From the IMG/VR virus record IMGVR_UViG_3300020442_003253, positions 1 through 60,655 of that record: DNA of 60,655 nucleotides; one strand, 5' to 3'. A program made the translations under genes and the position numbers. This DNA comes from a virus. How positions within the stretch are numbered: the first letter of the stretch is position 1; every line of letters begins with the position of its first letter. The notes under the pieces are model-generated. The model ran no database searches. It saw only the letters and a program-made list of their open reading frames with translations, and was not told where the DNA came from. Shown in pieces: positions 42,646 through 50,734 of this stretch.

Positions 42646-45600
42646 TTATAAACCAGATATTTCACCTGTGTTTTTAATTCTTAAAGGTATGTAAATAAAT
42701 TCGATAGCTTTTACAGGCTCTATTGCAATATCTACATACAACTCATTTCTATCAATTCTTGCAGGTGTATTATTTGATTCATCACAGACAACAAGGAAGT
42801 CATATAGTGCTCTAAGACCAACTAATTCTAACAGTAATGTTTCTACCTGCTGTTTGATTTCATCACGTGTGATTTTATCATTTGGTTCAAATAAGTATGG
42901 TTTTGCTAATACTTTTAGTTGACTTCTAAGATAGATAATTAACCTAGCAACATTTATTCTATCTAAAGCACTTGCAGTTAGTTGTCTAGTTTTTTGTCCA
43001 AAACATACTAAACCTGCACCAGTAATGAAAGTAATTGGATTAACATTATTTGAATATAATGTGTCGCGCAGTCCTTCGTTCATTGCAAGACTTTTAAATT
43101 CACCCTCTGATGTAATAAATCCGCTTGCTGTAGCATTTGTGATATTTCCTCTCCGTGTTCCTGCTGGCGCAAACCATGGATAAGCAACTTGATCACTCAA
43201 AGCAATAGTTCTTAACATCATATGACTTGCAGGAACAACTATGTTATTACCAAAATTGTCGCTTGTGAATCCAGATGGATAATAAACAGCCATGTAAGGA
43301 TCTGAACTAACAAGTCCTGCATCATTATCTTCAGTTGCATTGTTAACATTGGTTGCCCAATTATTTAAATTAGTTCCTGTAGCTTCTAATCTAAATGGTG
43401 AGTCACCTACTATAAATGCTGTTAACCCTCTATCATAATTTAGCGTATTAAGTTCACCTATAAGTTCTGGATAACCAGGACATGCCATAAGATTAAACAA
43501 TCTTGACTCATCATCACGTATTTCTTCGTTACTGTTAACTAAAGCTTGAAGAGATTGTACAACTACTTTACGCTGAGCAATCCTGCCAAAAGAACCTGAT
43601 CCGTCTTCTTGATTTCCAGATTCTGTAACCCATCGATCAGGTACATACCCGTCCATAGGTTCGTCGTTATATCTGATATTTTTTGTAGCAGTGTTTACGT
43701 AATTTTTTCTAAATCGCTTAACATTAAAACCACTTCTACGTAAGTTCCATAACAACATTCCTTTAGGATATAGAGCTGGATCTGGACCATCTGGATCCAT
43801 ATAATCGGAATATAGTAAATCATTAATTTCTCCAGGCGTATCGCTATTTGCTCCTGCAGTATTATAACGAGCGTCAGCAAATAAAACTCCATTTTCAGAC
43901 GTCTGATCAGTAGTATCAACTGTAAACCATCTCCTTACAAGAGGAATATCAGTTCTGCCTGCATTAAACTTGTACATAACTGGATAATTTTCTATATCTG
44001 ATGTATCTATCCACAAATCGCCTGTAACTAAAGCAGTTCCGTCACTTTGAGTAAGAGGTATACTTGCACTAACAATTGGTCCATTTGGGTCGGTTTGAAC
44101 AGTTTCATCTGCATCATAAAATGGACTTGCTGTTGCGCTTTGACCACTTGAACCATCATACAAATATCCAACAAATTCGCTACCATTATGCACTAAGATA
44201 TCAACTTCATCAACTATAGAATTATACCAAAGTGTTTGGTCTGCAGTTGCACCTAATACTTCATTATCGCTAGCTGTATAGGTTAATACTTGCCATAAAG
44301 ATGCTTGTAGTTCCGAAGGACTCGTAGTATTATCGGTTCCCGGTGCATAGTACAAGTTAGGAGTTCCGCTATTTTCATCTACAAAAGGAGTAAATCCTGC
44401 TTCTGCTAAACTACCATCAGTATCAACAAATTTAATTTCACCTCCAAGGCTATGTGATATTTGAACTTTATTTTGACTTGTTACTGTAGCACTTACATTG
44501 TCTACACCAGCATCACTTATTGCAGAAGCTAGTAAAGTTGCATCAGTTGCTTGTCCTGTTGGATCAAAACTAACAGTAATAGGACTACTCATTGCTATTG
44601 ATCCGTTATCTGTAGAACTCATTGTAAAAGTTTTTGTTCCTGCTGTAAGGGATCCTGCAGAAATCTTTGTTCCAGTAACTGTGGTAGGTGCTATATTATC
44701 TCTTCTATATAGTTTTATTGTTGCTGTTGGTCGAAAACCTTTGCCTACATCTGAAAGTGCATATAGTTGGCCTGTGAGTAAATTTATTCCACCACCGGAT
44801 CTATCCATTTCGTATAATGCTTCAGCATTACTTGAATAAATGTCAACGTCTTGACCTTCCCATAGCTTTGTACTATCATTCCATTTTTTTACATCAAGCT
44901 TTGCTCCTAAATTAGGTATAGTAGTTTTTAGCCATATACTTCCAGTTGGTCTAGGCTTAGCATCTAACGCCTTAAATTCTGGTATAGATGTGTGTTTTGA
45001 TATTTGCAATTTTGGAATATATCGTGTTGCAATTGTAGGAGTACCTGTATCTGCTGTAATTCCAATTTCAGCAAATCCATCTATATCTGCACTAGGCACA
45101 TTTGTGATTGTCATATGCGATACCCAACCGCCGTTGCTAAATCTACCTGTTGAGTAAATTTCTAATCTACCATCAACAGCTTGGGCACTAACATTGCCTG
45201 CTACATAAACAGTGTTAATTGTTAGGGCAACATCAGCAGCAGTGTCTCCAGGATTTAAAGCAATTGATACTGCTTGTCCAGATTCTACGTGAGGACTTCC
45301 GTCTTCATTGTACAATGTTATTTCTATTGCTGCAGCTTGCGCTCCTGCAAACTCAAATACATTTGTTCCTTTTGCAGTTGGCCAACTTTTTACCCATGGA
45401 TCACTTCCAACTAAAACCCAATCTCCTGATCTATTTCTATAAAATGCGCGGTTCAAAGTAGATGTTGCAACAACTGCATACTGTCCAATTGACCCTACTG
45501 TTTTTGCTGGGATATAACCGGCAAATCCGTTTACAGATAATGACCCTGTATTTGATGTTTCAGTTTCATCTGTAATTACAATAGGTTCTTTGTTTGTAAA

Positions 45601-46080
45601 CACCTGTCCGTCATTAATTAATGATTCACCATTCCATTCTTGCAAACCCCATAATGTTGTGCTCGTGTCAAACCAATACGCACCGTCCATTGGCGCAGCA
45701 CCTGGTGCTGTAGGTGATCCTTCTAATTCTGCCAAATCAATATCGGCTCTAACTACATATGCTCTGTTTGCTATGCCTAGAAAACTGTAAGCTGTTTGCA
45801 ATCCATATTCATTTAATTCTGATCCATGGATAGGGTTATTATTATTGTCTGTTTTAAAAATAGGATCTCCAAATGTATCTACTAAATCACGCTGAGATGT
45901 TAGTAAATAGGGAACACCTGCGTTGCTGGCTAAAGTTCCTGCTGCTGTTCCTGATCCTGATCCGTTAGGTTTGTTGCCTGCTGTTGCAACAAATATACAA
46001 GGTAATGTACCTGGTTCTGCTGGGGTATAAAAACTTTCGTCAACGACTTTAACTTCTACACCTGGTGATACTAGTGCCAT
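42646..46080 (-). CDS. 18: Tail sheath protein gp18 (enlarged)
   Basis: A 1144-residue protein, well above T4 gp18 (659). MALVSPGVEVKVVDESFYT is the sheath N-terminus, and the conserved core is in the last ~400 residues (ESRLFNLMACPGYPELIGELNTLNYDRGLTAFIVGDSPF, YYPSGFTSDNFG, LVCFGQKTRQLTASALDRINVARLIIYLRSQLKVLAKPYLFEPND, AIEPVKAIEFIYIPLRIKNTGE). The extra ~450 residues in the middle are Thr/Asp-rich insertions that should be on the outside of the contracted sheath. AGGAG lies 9 nt before the ATG; an imperfect late box ACTAAATA is further upstream. Confidence 0.92.
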   Translation of the reverse strand: MALVSPGVEVKVVDESFYTPAEPGTLPCIFVATAGNKPNGSGSGTAAGTLASNAGVPYLLTSQRDLVDTFGDPIFKTDNNNNPIHGSELNEYGLQTAYSFLGIANRAYVVRADIDLAELEGSPTAPGAAPMDGAYWFDTSTTLWGLQEWNGESLINDGQVFTNKEPIVITDETETSNTGSLSVNGFAGYIPAKTVGSIGQYAVVATSTLNRAFYRNRSGDWVLVGSDPWVKSWPTAKGTNVFEFAGAQAAAIEITLYNEDGSPHVESGQAVSIALNPGDTAADVALTINTVYVAGNVSAQAVDGRLEIYSTGRFSNGGWVSHMTITNVPSADIDGFAEIGITADTGTPTIATRYIPKLQISKHTSIPEFKALDAKPRPTGSIWLKTTIPNLGAKLDVKKWNDSTKLWEGQDVDIYSSNAEALYEMDRSGGGINLLTGQLYALSDVGKGFRPTATIKLYRRDNIAPTTVTGTKISAGSLTAGTKTFTMSSTDNGSIAMSSPITVSFDPTGQATDATLLASAISDAGVDNVSATVTSQNKVQISHSLGGEIKFVDTDGSLAEAGFTPFVDENSGTPNLYYAPGTDNTTSPSELQASLWQVLTYTASDNEVLGATADQTLWYNSIVDEVDILVHNGSEFVGYLYDGSSGQSATASPFYDADETVQTDPNGPIVSASIPLTQSDGTALVTGDLWIDTSDIENYPVMYKFNAGRTDIPLVRRWFTVDTTDQTSENGVLFADARYNTAGANSDTPGEINDLLYSDYMDPDGPDPALYPKGMLLWNLRRSGFNVKRFRKNYVNTATKNIRYNDEPMDGYVPDRWVTESGNQEDGSGSFGRIAQRKVVVQSLQALVNSNEEIRDDESRLFNLMACPGYPELIGELNTLNYDRGLTAFIVGDSPFRLEATGTNLNNWATNVNNATEDNDAGLVSSDPYMAVYYPSGFTSDNFGNNIVVPASHMMLRTIALSDQVAYPWFAPAGTRRGNITNATASGFITSEGEFKSLAMNEGLRDTLYSNNVNPITFITGAGLVCFGQKTRQLTASALDRINVARLIIYLRSQLKVLAKPYLFEPNDKITRDEIKQQVETLLLELVGLRALYDFLVVCDESNNTPARIDRNELYVDIAIEPVKAIEFIYIPLRIKNTGEISGL

Positions 46081-46177
46081 AATCTATTCTCCTCTAAGGC
46101 TGATATTTCTACTAGTATTTAGTTATTTTTTTAAAAATTACATTTTGTAACGCCTTAAAAAGGGGTGGAAAAGGTTA

Positions 46178-46185
46178 GATAAATA
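46178..46185 (+). promoter_or_regulatory. Late promoter box GATAAATA, plus strand
   Basis: GATAAATA then GGAT, then the ATG at 46190 (4-nt gap). Confidence 0.55.
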
Positions 46186-46189
46186 GGAT

Positions 46190-46528
46190 ATGAGACCTTT
46201 GTGCATATGTGGATTTAGACCTGCAGCTATTAATTATGTAAAAAACAATAAGATATACTATAGAAAAAAATGTGAGCGTTGTTTAAAACACAATAATGTT
46301 GCCGTAGGAATACCTTTATGGAAACAACGGGGATATTTAAAAAAAAATGTATGCGAAAAATGTGGATACAAAAGCCAATATGAAGAACAATTTAATGTTT
46401 ACCATATTGACGGAAATTTAAAAAATTGTAAAGTAAGTAACCTTAAAACAATTTGTGCAAATTGCCAACGGATTCTTTACAAAGAAGGAATAAAATGGAA
46501 GCAAGGTGATTTAATTCCTGATTTTTAA
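46190..46528 (+). CDS. HNH endonuclease-like zinc protein
   Basis: A 112-residue protein. MRPLCICGFRPAAINYVKNNKIYYRKKCERCL gives two Cys pairs. VCEKCGYKSQYEEQFNVYHIDGNLKNCKVSNLKTICANCQRIL is an HNH-type beta-beta-alpha-metal core, with HIDGN as the catalytic His and two CxxC pairs holding zinc. It is inserted on the plus strand between gp18 and gp13, overlapping gp13's stop convergently by 4 nt. It may be a homing-type or packaging-related nuclease. Its late box points to late expression. Confidence 0.7.
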   Translation: MRPLCICGFRPAAINYVKNNKIYYRKKCERCLKHNNVAVGIPLWKQRGYLKKNVCEKCGYKSQYEEQFNVYHIDGNLKNCKVSNLKTICANCQRILYKEGIKWKQGDLIPDF

Positions 46529-47283
46529 CCTATGATAAATGAATAACCTGTGCCTCCTGGTACAGCGGTTGCTACTTCTTGCTCTAATTTTTCTAGTTCT
46601 GCACTTGCTTCATTTTTTAATGTATCACCATTAAGTTGACCTCCGCCTTGCGGTCCTGCTATCGTTGCAAATTTACTCCTAGCTTCTCCTAACATCATCT
46701 TACTAATGGCTAAAGCATAATCTCTTATCCAGGATTTTGCCATGTAATCGTTTAGTAATTGTTCATCTGGTCTGTAATTGTAACATTCTAAAAGTAAAGT
46801 TTCTTCTGCTCTAGGCCTTTGTAATATTGTTAATTTGTGTGTAGAACTATTCCAGTTAAATTCTATAAATGATCCAAACATTCTTCCAACTAATTCTTGA
46901 TATTGGCTAAAAAAATCATATGTAGCCAATCCTCCTAAATTAGAACTCGCAAGTAAATACGTGTTTGTGTAAGCCAAATTAAAAGGCTCAAATAAACTAC
47001 CACCGTCGCCGCCGCCTGTTCGTGATCCTATACTTCTACGAAAAATCTTTTTAACTTCTACTATCTCTTTTGGTAAAGTATATTGGTTTTGGTCAACTAT
47101 AGTAGGCATAAAAAAATAGCTTTCTTCTATGCTGTTGTCTGATCGTTGTCTAAATCTAGTTAGAGCTTTGTCTAAAGCAGTAGCATAGTGTACAGGATCA
47201 AGTTCTACATCCACCATTCCTCCGCCGAGCATGTTGTGGATATAGTCATAAACCTCTTGTCTATAGGTTGTTAAATCATTCAT
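46525..47283 (-). CDS. 13: Neck protein gp13
   Basis: A 252-residue protein. LTTYRQEVYDYIHNMLGGGMVDVELDPVHYATALDKALTRFRQRSDNSIEESYFFM is the gp13 N-terminal helix bundle, followed by YTLPKEIVEVKKIFRRS, FFSQYQELVGRMFGSFIEFNWNSSTHKLTILQRP and RDYALAISKMMLGEARSKF. It forms part of the head-tail connector with gp14. The late box on the minus strand and AGGAG give an 18-nt leader. It is on the opposite strand from gp14, unlike the usual collinear order. Confidence 0.88.
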   Translation of the reverse strand: MNDLTTYRQEVYDYIHNMLGGGMVDVELDPVHYATALDKALTRFRQRSDNSIEESYFFMPTIVDQNQYTLPKEIVEVKKIFRRSIGSRTGGGDGGSLFEPFNLAYTNTYLLASSNLGGLATYDFFSQYQELVGRMFGSFIEFNWNSSTHKLTILQRPRAEETLLLECYNYRPDEQLLNDYMAKSWIRDYALAISKMMLGEARSKFATIAGPQGGGQLNGDTLKNEASAELEKLEQEVATAVPGGTGYSFIIG

Positions 47284-47300
47284 AGGTCATATCTCCTATT

Positions 47301-47322
47301 GTATTTATCGTAAGATAAATAC
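47301..47322. promoter_or_regulatory. Divergent palindromic late promoters between gp13 and gp14
   Basis: GTATTTATC-GTAA-GATAAATAC is a perfect 9-bp inverted repeat around a 4-bp centre. It gives a late box on each strand: 47302-47309 for gp13 (leader 18 nt) and 47314-47321 for gp14 (4 nt from its ATG). Confidence 0.75.
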
Positions 47323-47325
47323 AAT

Positions 47326-48492
47326 ATGCCAAGATTATCTTTATACCGGCCCAGCAAGGGCAATGATTATAATTTTATAGATGCTAGAATTTTTGAAATG
47401 TTTACTGTAGGTGGAACTGATGTAAACATTCACAAATATCTAGGACCTAAAAATCCAACAGACGAGCAAGCAACCGCAGATATACCTCAGTATGATGTCA
47501 TAGCAGAGACAAATATTCAAGATCTACTGTTTTTAGAAAATAGAGATAGGAAATATGATCCAGATATCTATACTATTCGTGGTATATATAATGTACAAGA
47601 CATAGATTTTAATCTTAGTCAATTTGGATTATTCTTAAACAATGACACTCTTTTTATGACTATACACATTAATAGTTCTGTTAAAACTCTTGGTAGGAAA
47701 ATTATGAGTGGTGATGTTATAGAATTACCTCACATGAAAGACGAATATGCCATGAATGATTTTCATGTAGCATTGAAAAGTTATTACGTAGTAGAAGATG
47801 TGAGCAGAGCAAGTGAAGGTTATAGTCCTACATGGTACCCTCATCTTTATAGATTAAAATGCAAACAAATAGTAGATAGTCAAGAATTTAAAGATATATT
47901 AGATTTACCAATGGATGAAGAAGCTCCTGCTGCAGGAAGTTTACGTGATTTATTATCAACTTACTCAAAAGATTTAGAAATAAATCAAGCAATTGTAGCA
48001 CAAGCAGAAGCTGATGCGAAAAAAAGCGGGTATGAAACTGGACACTTTTTTACCCTACAAACCGGTGATGATGGCAAAGTTGAACTTGTTACAACTGATT
48101 TGACCGAATTAGATGCAAGCACAGCCAACGAATTGGCCGATAGAGTTATGCAAACTCCGGAACGGACTGGATACACTGGTTACTTATTAGGTGACGGTAT
48201 TGCTCCAAATGGAGAAATTTTTGGTCATGGAGTTATTTTTCCCGAGGGCAGTGTCAATGGTGATTATTTTTTGAGGACAGATATGATTCCAAATCGATTA
48301 TTTAGATACGACGGTCGTAGATGGATAAAAATTGAAGATGCAGTTAGAATGACTATGACTCAAACAAATGATAGAAGCACTCAAAAAGGCACATTTATTA
48401 ATAACACAAATACAACAACTGTAGCTGGCGAAACTATACCCGAGCGTCAAAGCGTAAGTAAAGCTTTAAGAGCAAAAACTGACAATCTTTAA
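47326..48492 (+). CDS. 14: Neck protein gp14
   Basis: A 388-residue protein, longer than T4 gp14 (256). DARIFEMFTVGGTDVNIHKYLGP, DIQDLLFLENRDRKYDPDIYTIRGIYNVQDIDFNLSQFGLFLNNDTLFMTIHI and GRKIMSGDVIELPHMKDEYA are typical gp14 segments. Then DVSRASEGYSPTWYPHLYRLKCKQIVDSQEFKDIL. The C-terminal ~150 residues (YETGHFFTLQTGDDGK..., FRYDGRRWIKIEDAVR) are an extension typical of marine T4-like gp14. With gp13 it forms the neck ring. Confidence 0.88.
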   Translation: MPRLSLYRPSKGNDYNFIDARIFEMFTVGGTDVNIHKYLGPKNPTDEQATADIPQYDVIAETNIQDLLFLENRDRKYDPDIYTIRGIYNVQDIDFNLSQFGLFLNNDTLFMTIHINSSVKTLGRKIMSGDVIELPHMKDEYAMNDFHVALKSYYVVEDVSRASEGYSPTWYPHLYRLKCKQIVDSQEFKDILDLPMDEEAPAAGSLRDLLSTYSKDLEINQAIVAQAEADAKKSGYETGHFFTLQTGDDGKVELVTTDLTELDASTANELADRVMQTPERTGYTGYLLGDGIAPNGEIFGHGVIFPEGSVNGDYFLRTDMIPNRLFRYDGRRWIKIEDAVRMTMTQTNDRSTQKGTFINNTNTTTVAGETIPERQSVSKALRAKTDNL

Positions 48493-48503
48493 TAGGATCA
48501 TAT

Positions 48504-49967
48504 ATGCAACATTTTTATGACGGACAGATAAGAAGGTATATAACTCAAATAGTCCGTATGTTGAGTAACTTTAGTTACAAAGACTTAGAAGGAAACATAA
48601 AAATAATACCAGTGGTTTACGGAGATTTGGCAAGGCAAGTAGGTTCTATATTAAAAGATAATTCAGAATTAAAGTTAGTCGGTGCTCCAAAAATGAGTGT
48701 TTATATCACAGGTTTAGAATTAGATAGAAGTAGATTATCAGATAGTAGTTTTATCAGCAAAGTTAATATCCGAGAGAGAGCATTTGACGAAAATAACAAT
48801 GAATATTTAAATTTCCAAGGAAAAAATTATACAGTTGAAAGGCTTATGCCTACACCTTATAATTTAACTGTGAATGCAGATATATGGTCAACAAACACTG
48901 ATCAAAAACTACAAATACTTGAACAAATTTTAATGCTTTTTAATCCAAGTTTAGAAATTCAGACTACAGATAATTTTGTTGATTGGACAAGTTTAAGTGT
49001 TGTAAATTTAGAACAAGTAACATTTAGCAGCAGATCAATAGGAACAAGCACAGAAACGGAAATAGATATTGCTACTTTAGGATTTAGTACACCGATTTAT
49101 ATTTCTCCACCTGCAAAAGTAAAAAAGTTAGGTATTATCCATACTGTTATAACAAGTATTTTTAACGAATCTTATGGCAATGTAGATCTTAATCAAACCA
49201 TGCCAGAACTGCTAGCATATGCAGATGGTAGGTACAAGTCTGATTCAATTCATAAAACTGTAGTAAATGAAGATGGAACAACTGAAGAAATTTATGATCA
49301 TTTGCCTGCATCGAAACCTGATACAGATGCTGTTATAGCTACTACTTTTGGTAACTATGATTTATTTGTTCTAAATAATACTGCAAAATTAATTGATAAA
49401 AATCAAATAGGATCTGTATCATGGGAAGAATACTTTAAGGCATATCCAGAAATCTTTACACCGGGCATATCTGAATTACGTCTATATAGGAATGATCTTA
49501 ATACGGATATTGTAGGTAGTGTAACAATAAATCCATTAGACGGTTTTAGTTTGTCTATCAATTGGGATTTAGATACTTTACCAAGTGATACAATAATCAA
49601 TGGTCCGTTAGGAGACAAAACAAAAATTGATTATATAATAGATCCTACAAAAACTAATCCTACCAATTTAAAATTTCCTGGTTTACGAATACTTTTATTA
49701 GATGAAAATATAGGTAATATAGATAATTTAGACGGTGCTGACGCTTGGAAAAACAACAACGGAACTGATTTTGTTGCTGGCGCTAACGACATAATAGAAT
49801 GGGACGGAACTGCTTGGCACGTTGTATTCGATGCAAATGAACATACTGGTGATATAATATACACAACAAATTTAAATACAAATATCCAATATAAATTCTT
49901 AGAAAAAGAATGGGTACTGTCATTTGAAGGTGAATACCCATTTGGCACATGGCGTATAGCATTCTAA
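48504..49967 (+). CDS. 15: Tail completion/sheath stabiliser gp15 (extended)
   Basis: A 487-residue protein against 272 in T4. Residues 1-225 (MQHFYDGQIRRYITQIVRMLSNFSYKD..., VYGDLARQVGSILKDNSELKLVGAPKMSVYITGLELDRSRL, GKNYTVERLMPTPYNLTVNADIWSTNTDQKLQILEQILMLFNPSLEIQTTDNFVDWTSL) are a full gp15. The last ~240 residues are an added domain of unknown role with WDLDTLPSDTIING-type strands. gp15 caps the tail and connects it to the neck. It follows gp14 by 11 nt, with AGGA before the ATG. Confidence 0.85.
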   Translation: MQHFYDGQIRRYITQIVRMLSNFSYKDLEGNIKIIPVVYGDLARQVGSILKDNSELKLVGAPKMSVYITGLELDRSRLSDSSFISKVNIRERAFDENNNEYLNFQGKNYTVERLMPTPYNLTVNADIWSTNTDQKLQILEQILMLFNPSLEIQTTDNFVDWTSLSVVNLEQVTFSSRSIGTSTETEIDIATLGFSTPIYISPPAKVKKLGIIHTVITSIFNESYGNVDLNQTMPELLAYADGRYKSDSIHKTVVNEDGTTEEIYDHLPASKPDTDAVIATTFGNYDLFVLNNTAKLIDKNQIGSVSWEEYFKAYPEIFTPGISELRLYRNDLNTDIVGSVTINPLDGFSLSINWDLDTLPSDTIINGPLGDKTKIDYIIDPTKTNPTNLKFPGLRILLLDENIGNIDNLDGADAWKNNNGTDFVAGANDIIEWDGTAWHVVFDANEHTGDIIYTTNLNTNIQYKFLEKEWVLSFEGEYPFGTWRIAF

Positions 49968-49980
49968 GCTAACTATACAT

Positions 49981-50415
49981 ATGCGTGAAATAATATGTAG
50001 TGGTGCTTTAATATTTTCTAAATCAACAAATAAATTTCTTTTCTTACACCGTGCAAAAGGTAAAAATAACAATTTATGGGGTCTAGTTGGTGGAACCAAC
50101 GAAGATAACGAAACACCTTGGTCTGGTTTGCAAAGAGAAATAGTTGAAGAAATAGGAAATATTAGAATAGTGAAAAGAATACCTTTAGAAATATTTGTTA
50201 GTAATGATGATCATTTCTTATTTCATACGTACCTGTGCATTGTAAATGATGAATTTATACCTAAATTAAATGACGAACATGACGGTTATGCATGGGTTTC
50301 CTTTTGTAAATGGCCTAAACCATTGCATCCAGGACTTCGTAACACACTTAGGACAAAAATTAATCAGGCAAAATTAGAAACTGTTATAAAATTAATAACT
50401 CATTTAGACAAATAG
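49981..50415 (+). CDS. NUDIX hydrolase
   Basis: A 144-residue protein. GGTNEDNETPWSGLQREIVEEIGNI is a complete Nudix box (G-x5-E-x7-RE-x2-EE-x-G). The N-terminus ALIFSKSTNKFLFLHRAKGKNNNLWGLVGGTN is the usual lead-in. It cleaves nucleoside diphosphate-X compounds; the substrate could be a damaged nucleotide or a nucleotide-sugar, and the sequence does not decide. It sits directly after gp15, 13 nt downstream. Confidence 0.9.
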   Translation: MREIICSGALIFSKSTNKFLFLHRAKGKNNNLWGLVGGTNEDNETPWSGLQREIVEEIGNIRIVKRIPLEIFVSNDDHFLFHTYLCIVNDEFIPKLNDEHDGYAWVSFCKWPKPLHPGLRNTLRTKINQAKLETVIKLITHLDK

Positions 50416-50419
50416 ATAA

Positions 50420-50734
50420 ATGGAAAATACAGAATTACATTGGGCAAATAATGAAAATTATTCGGCAAAAATTTTAATTTTTGAAAATGCAGGATTTAAA
50501 ACGCAAACTATGTTGCACAGTAAAACTTCGAAAACATGGTTTGTAAATTCCGGCAATTTTATTTTAAAGATTATAGATACAAAAACAGGAACTCAAGAAG
50601 TTCACGAAATTGGTGATGGGAAAACCATACATTTTCATCCTCTAAGTCCGCATAGTTTAGAAGTTATCATACCAGGAACAATTACTGAAGTAGCAACTAG
50701 TGATCCAAACACTGATCTATATATATTAGGTTAG
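50420..50734 (+). CDS. Small cupin-fold protein
   Basis: A 104-residue protein following the NUDIX gene by 4 nt. KTWFVNSGNFILKIIDT and GDGKTIHFHPLSPHSLEVIIPGTITEVATSD have the two cupin motifs in RmlC/mannose-6-phosphate isomerase style, with HFHPLSPHS supplying His ligands. It may bind or isomerise a sugar or a small ligand. Overlaps the convergent fibre gene by 4 nt. Confidence 0.7.
   Translation: MENTELHWANNENYSAKILIFENAGFKTQTMLHSKTSKTWFVNSGNFILKIIDTKTGTQEVHEIGDGKTIHFHPLSPHSLEVIIPGTITEVATSDPNTDLYILG

Noticed and set aside
46081-46177. Searched the gp18 leader for a riboswitch or full late promoter
   Set aside because: Only an imperfect ACTAAATA and a ribosome site are visible; no convincing aptamer-like fold.
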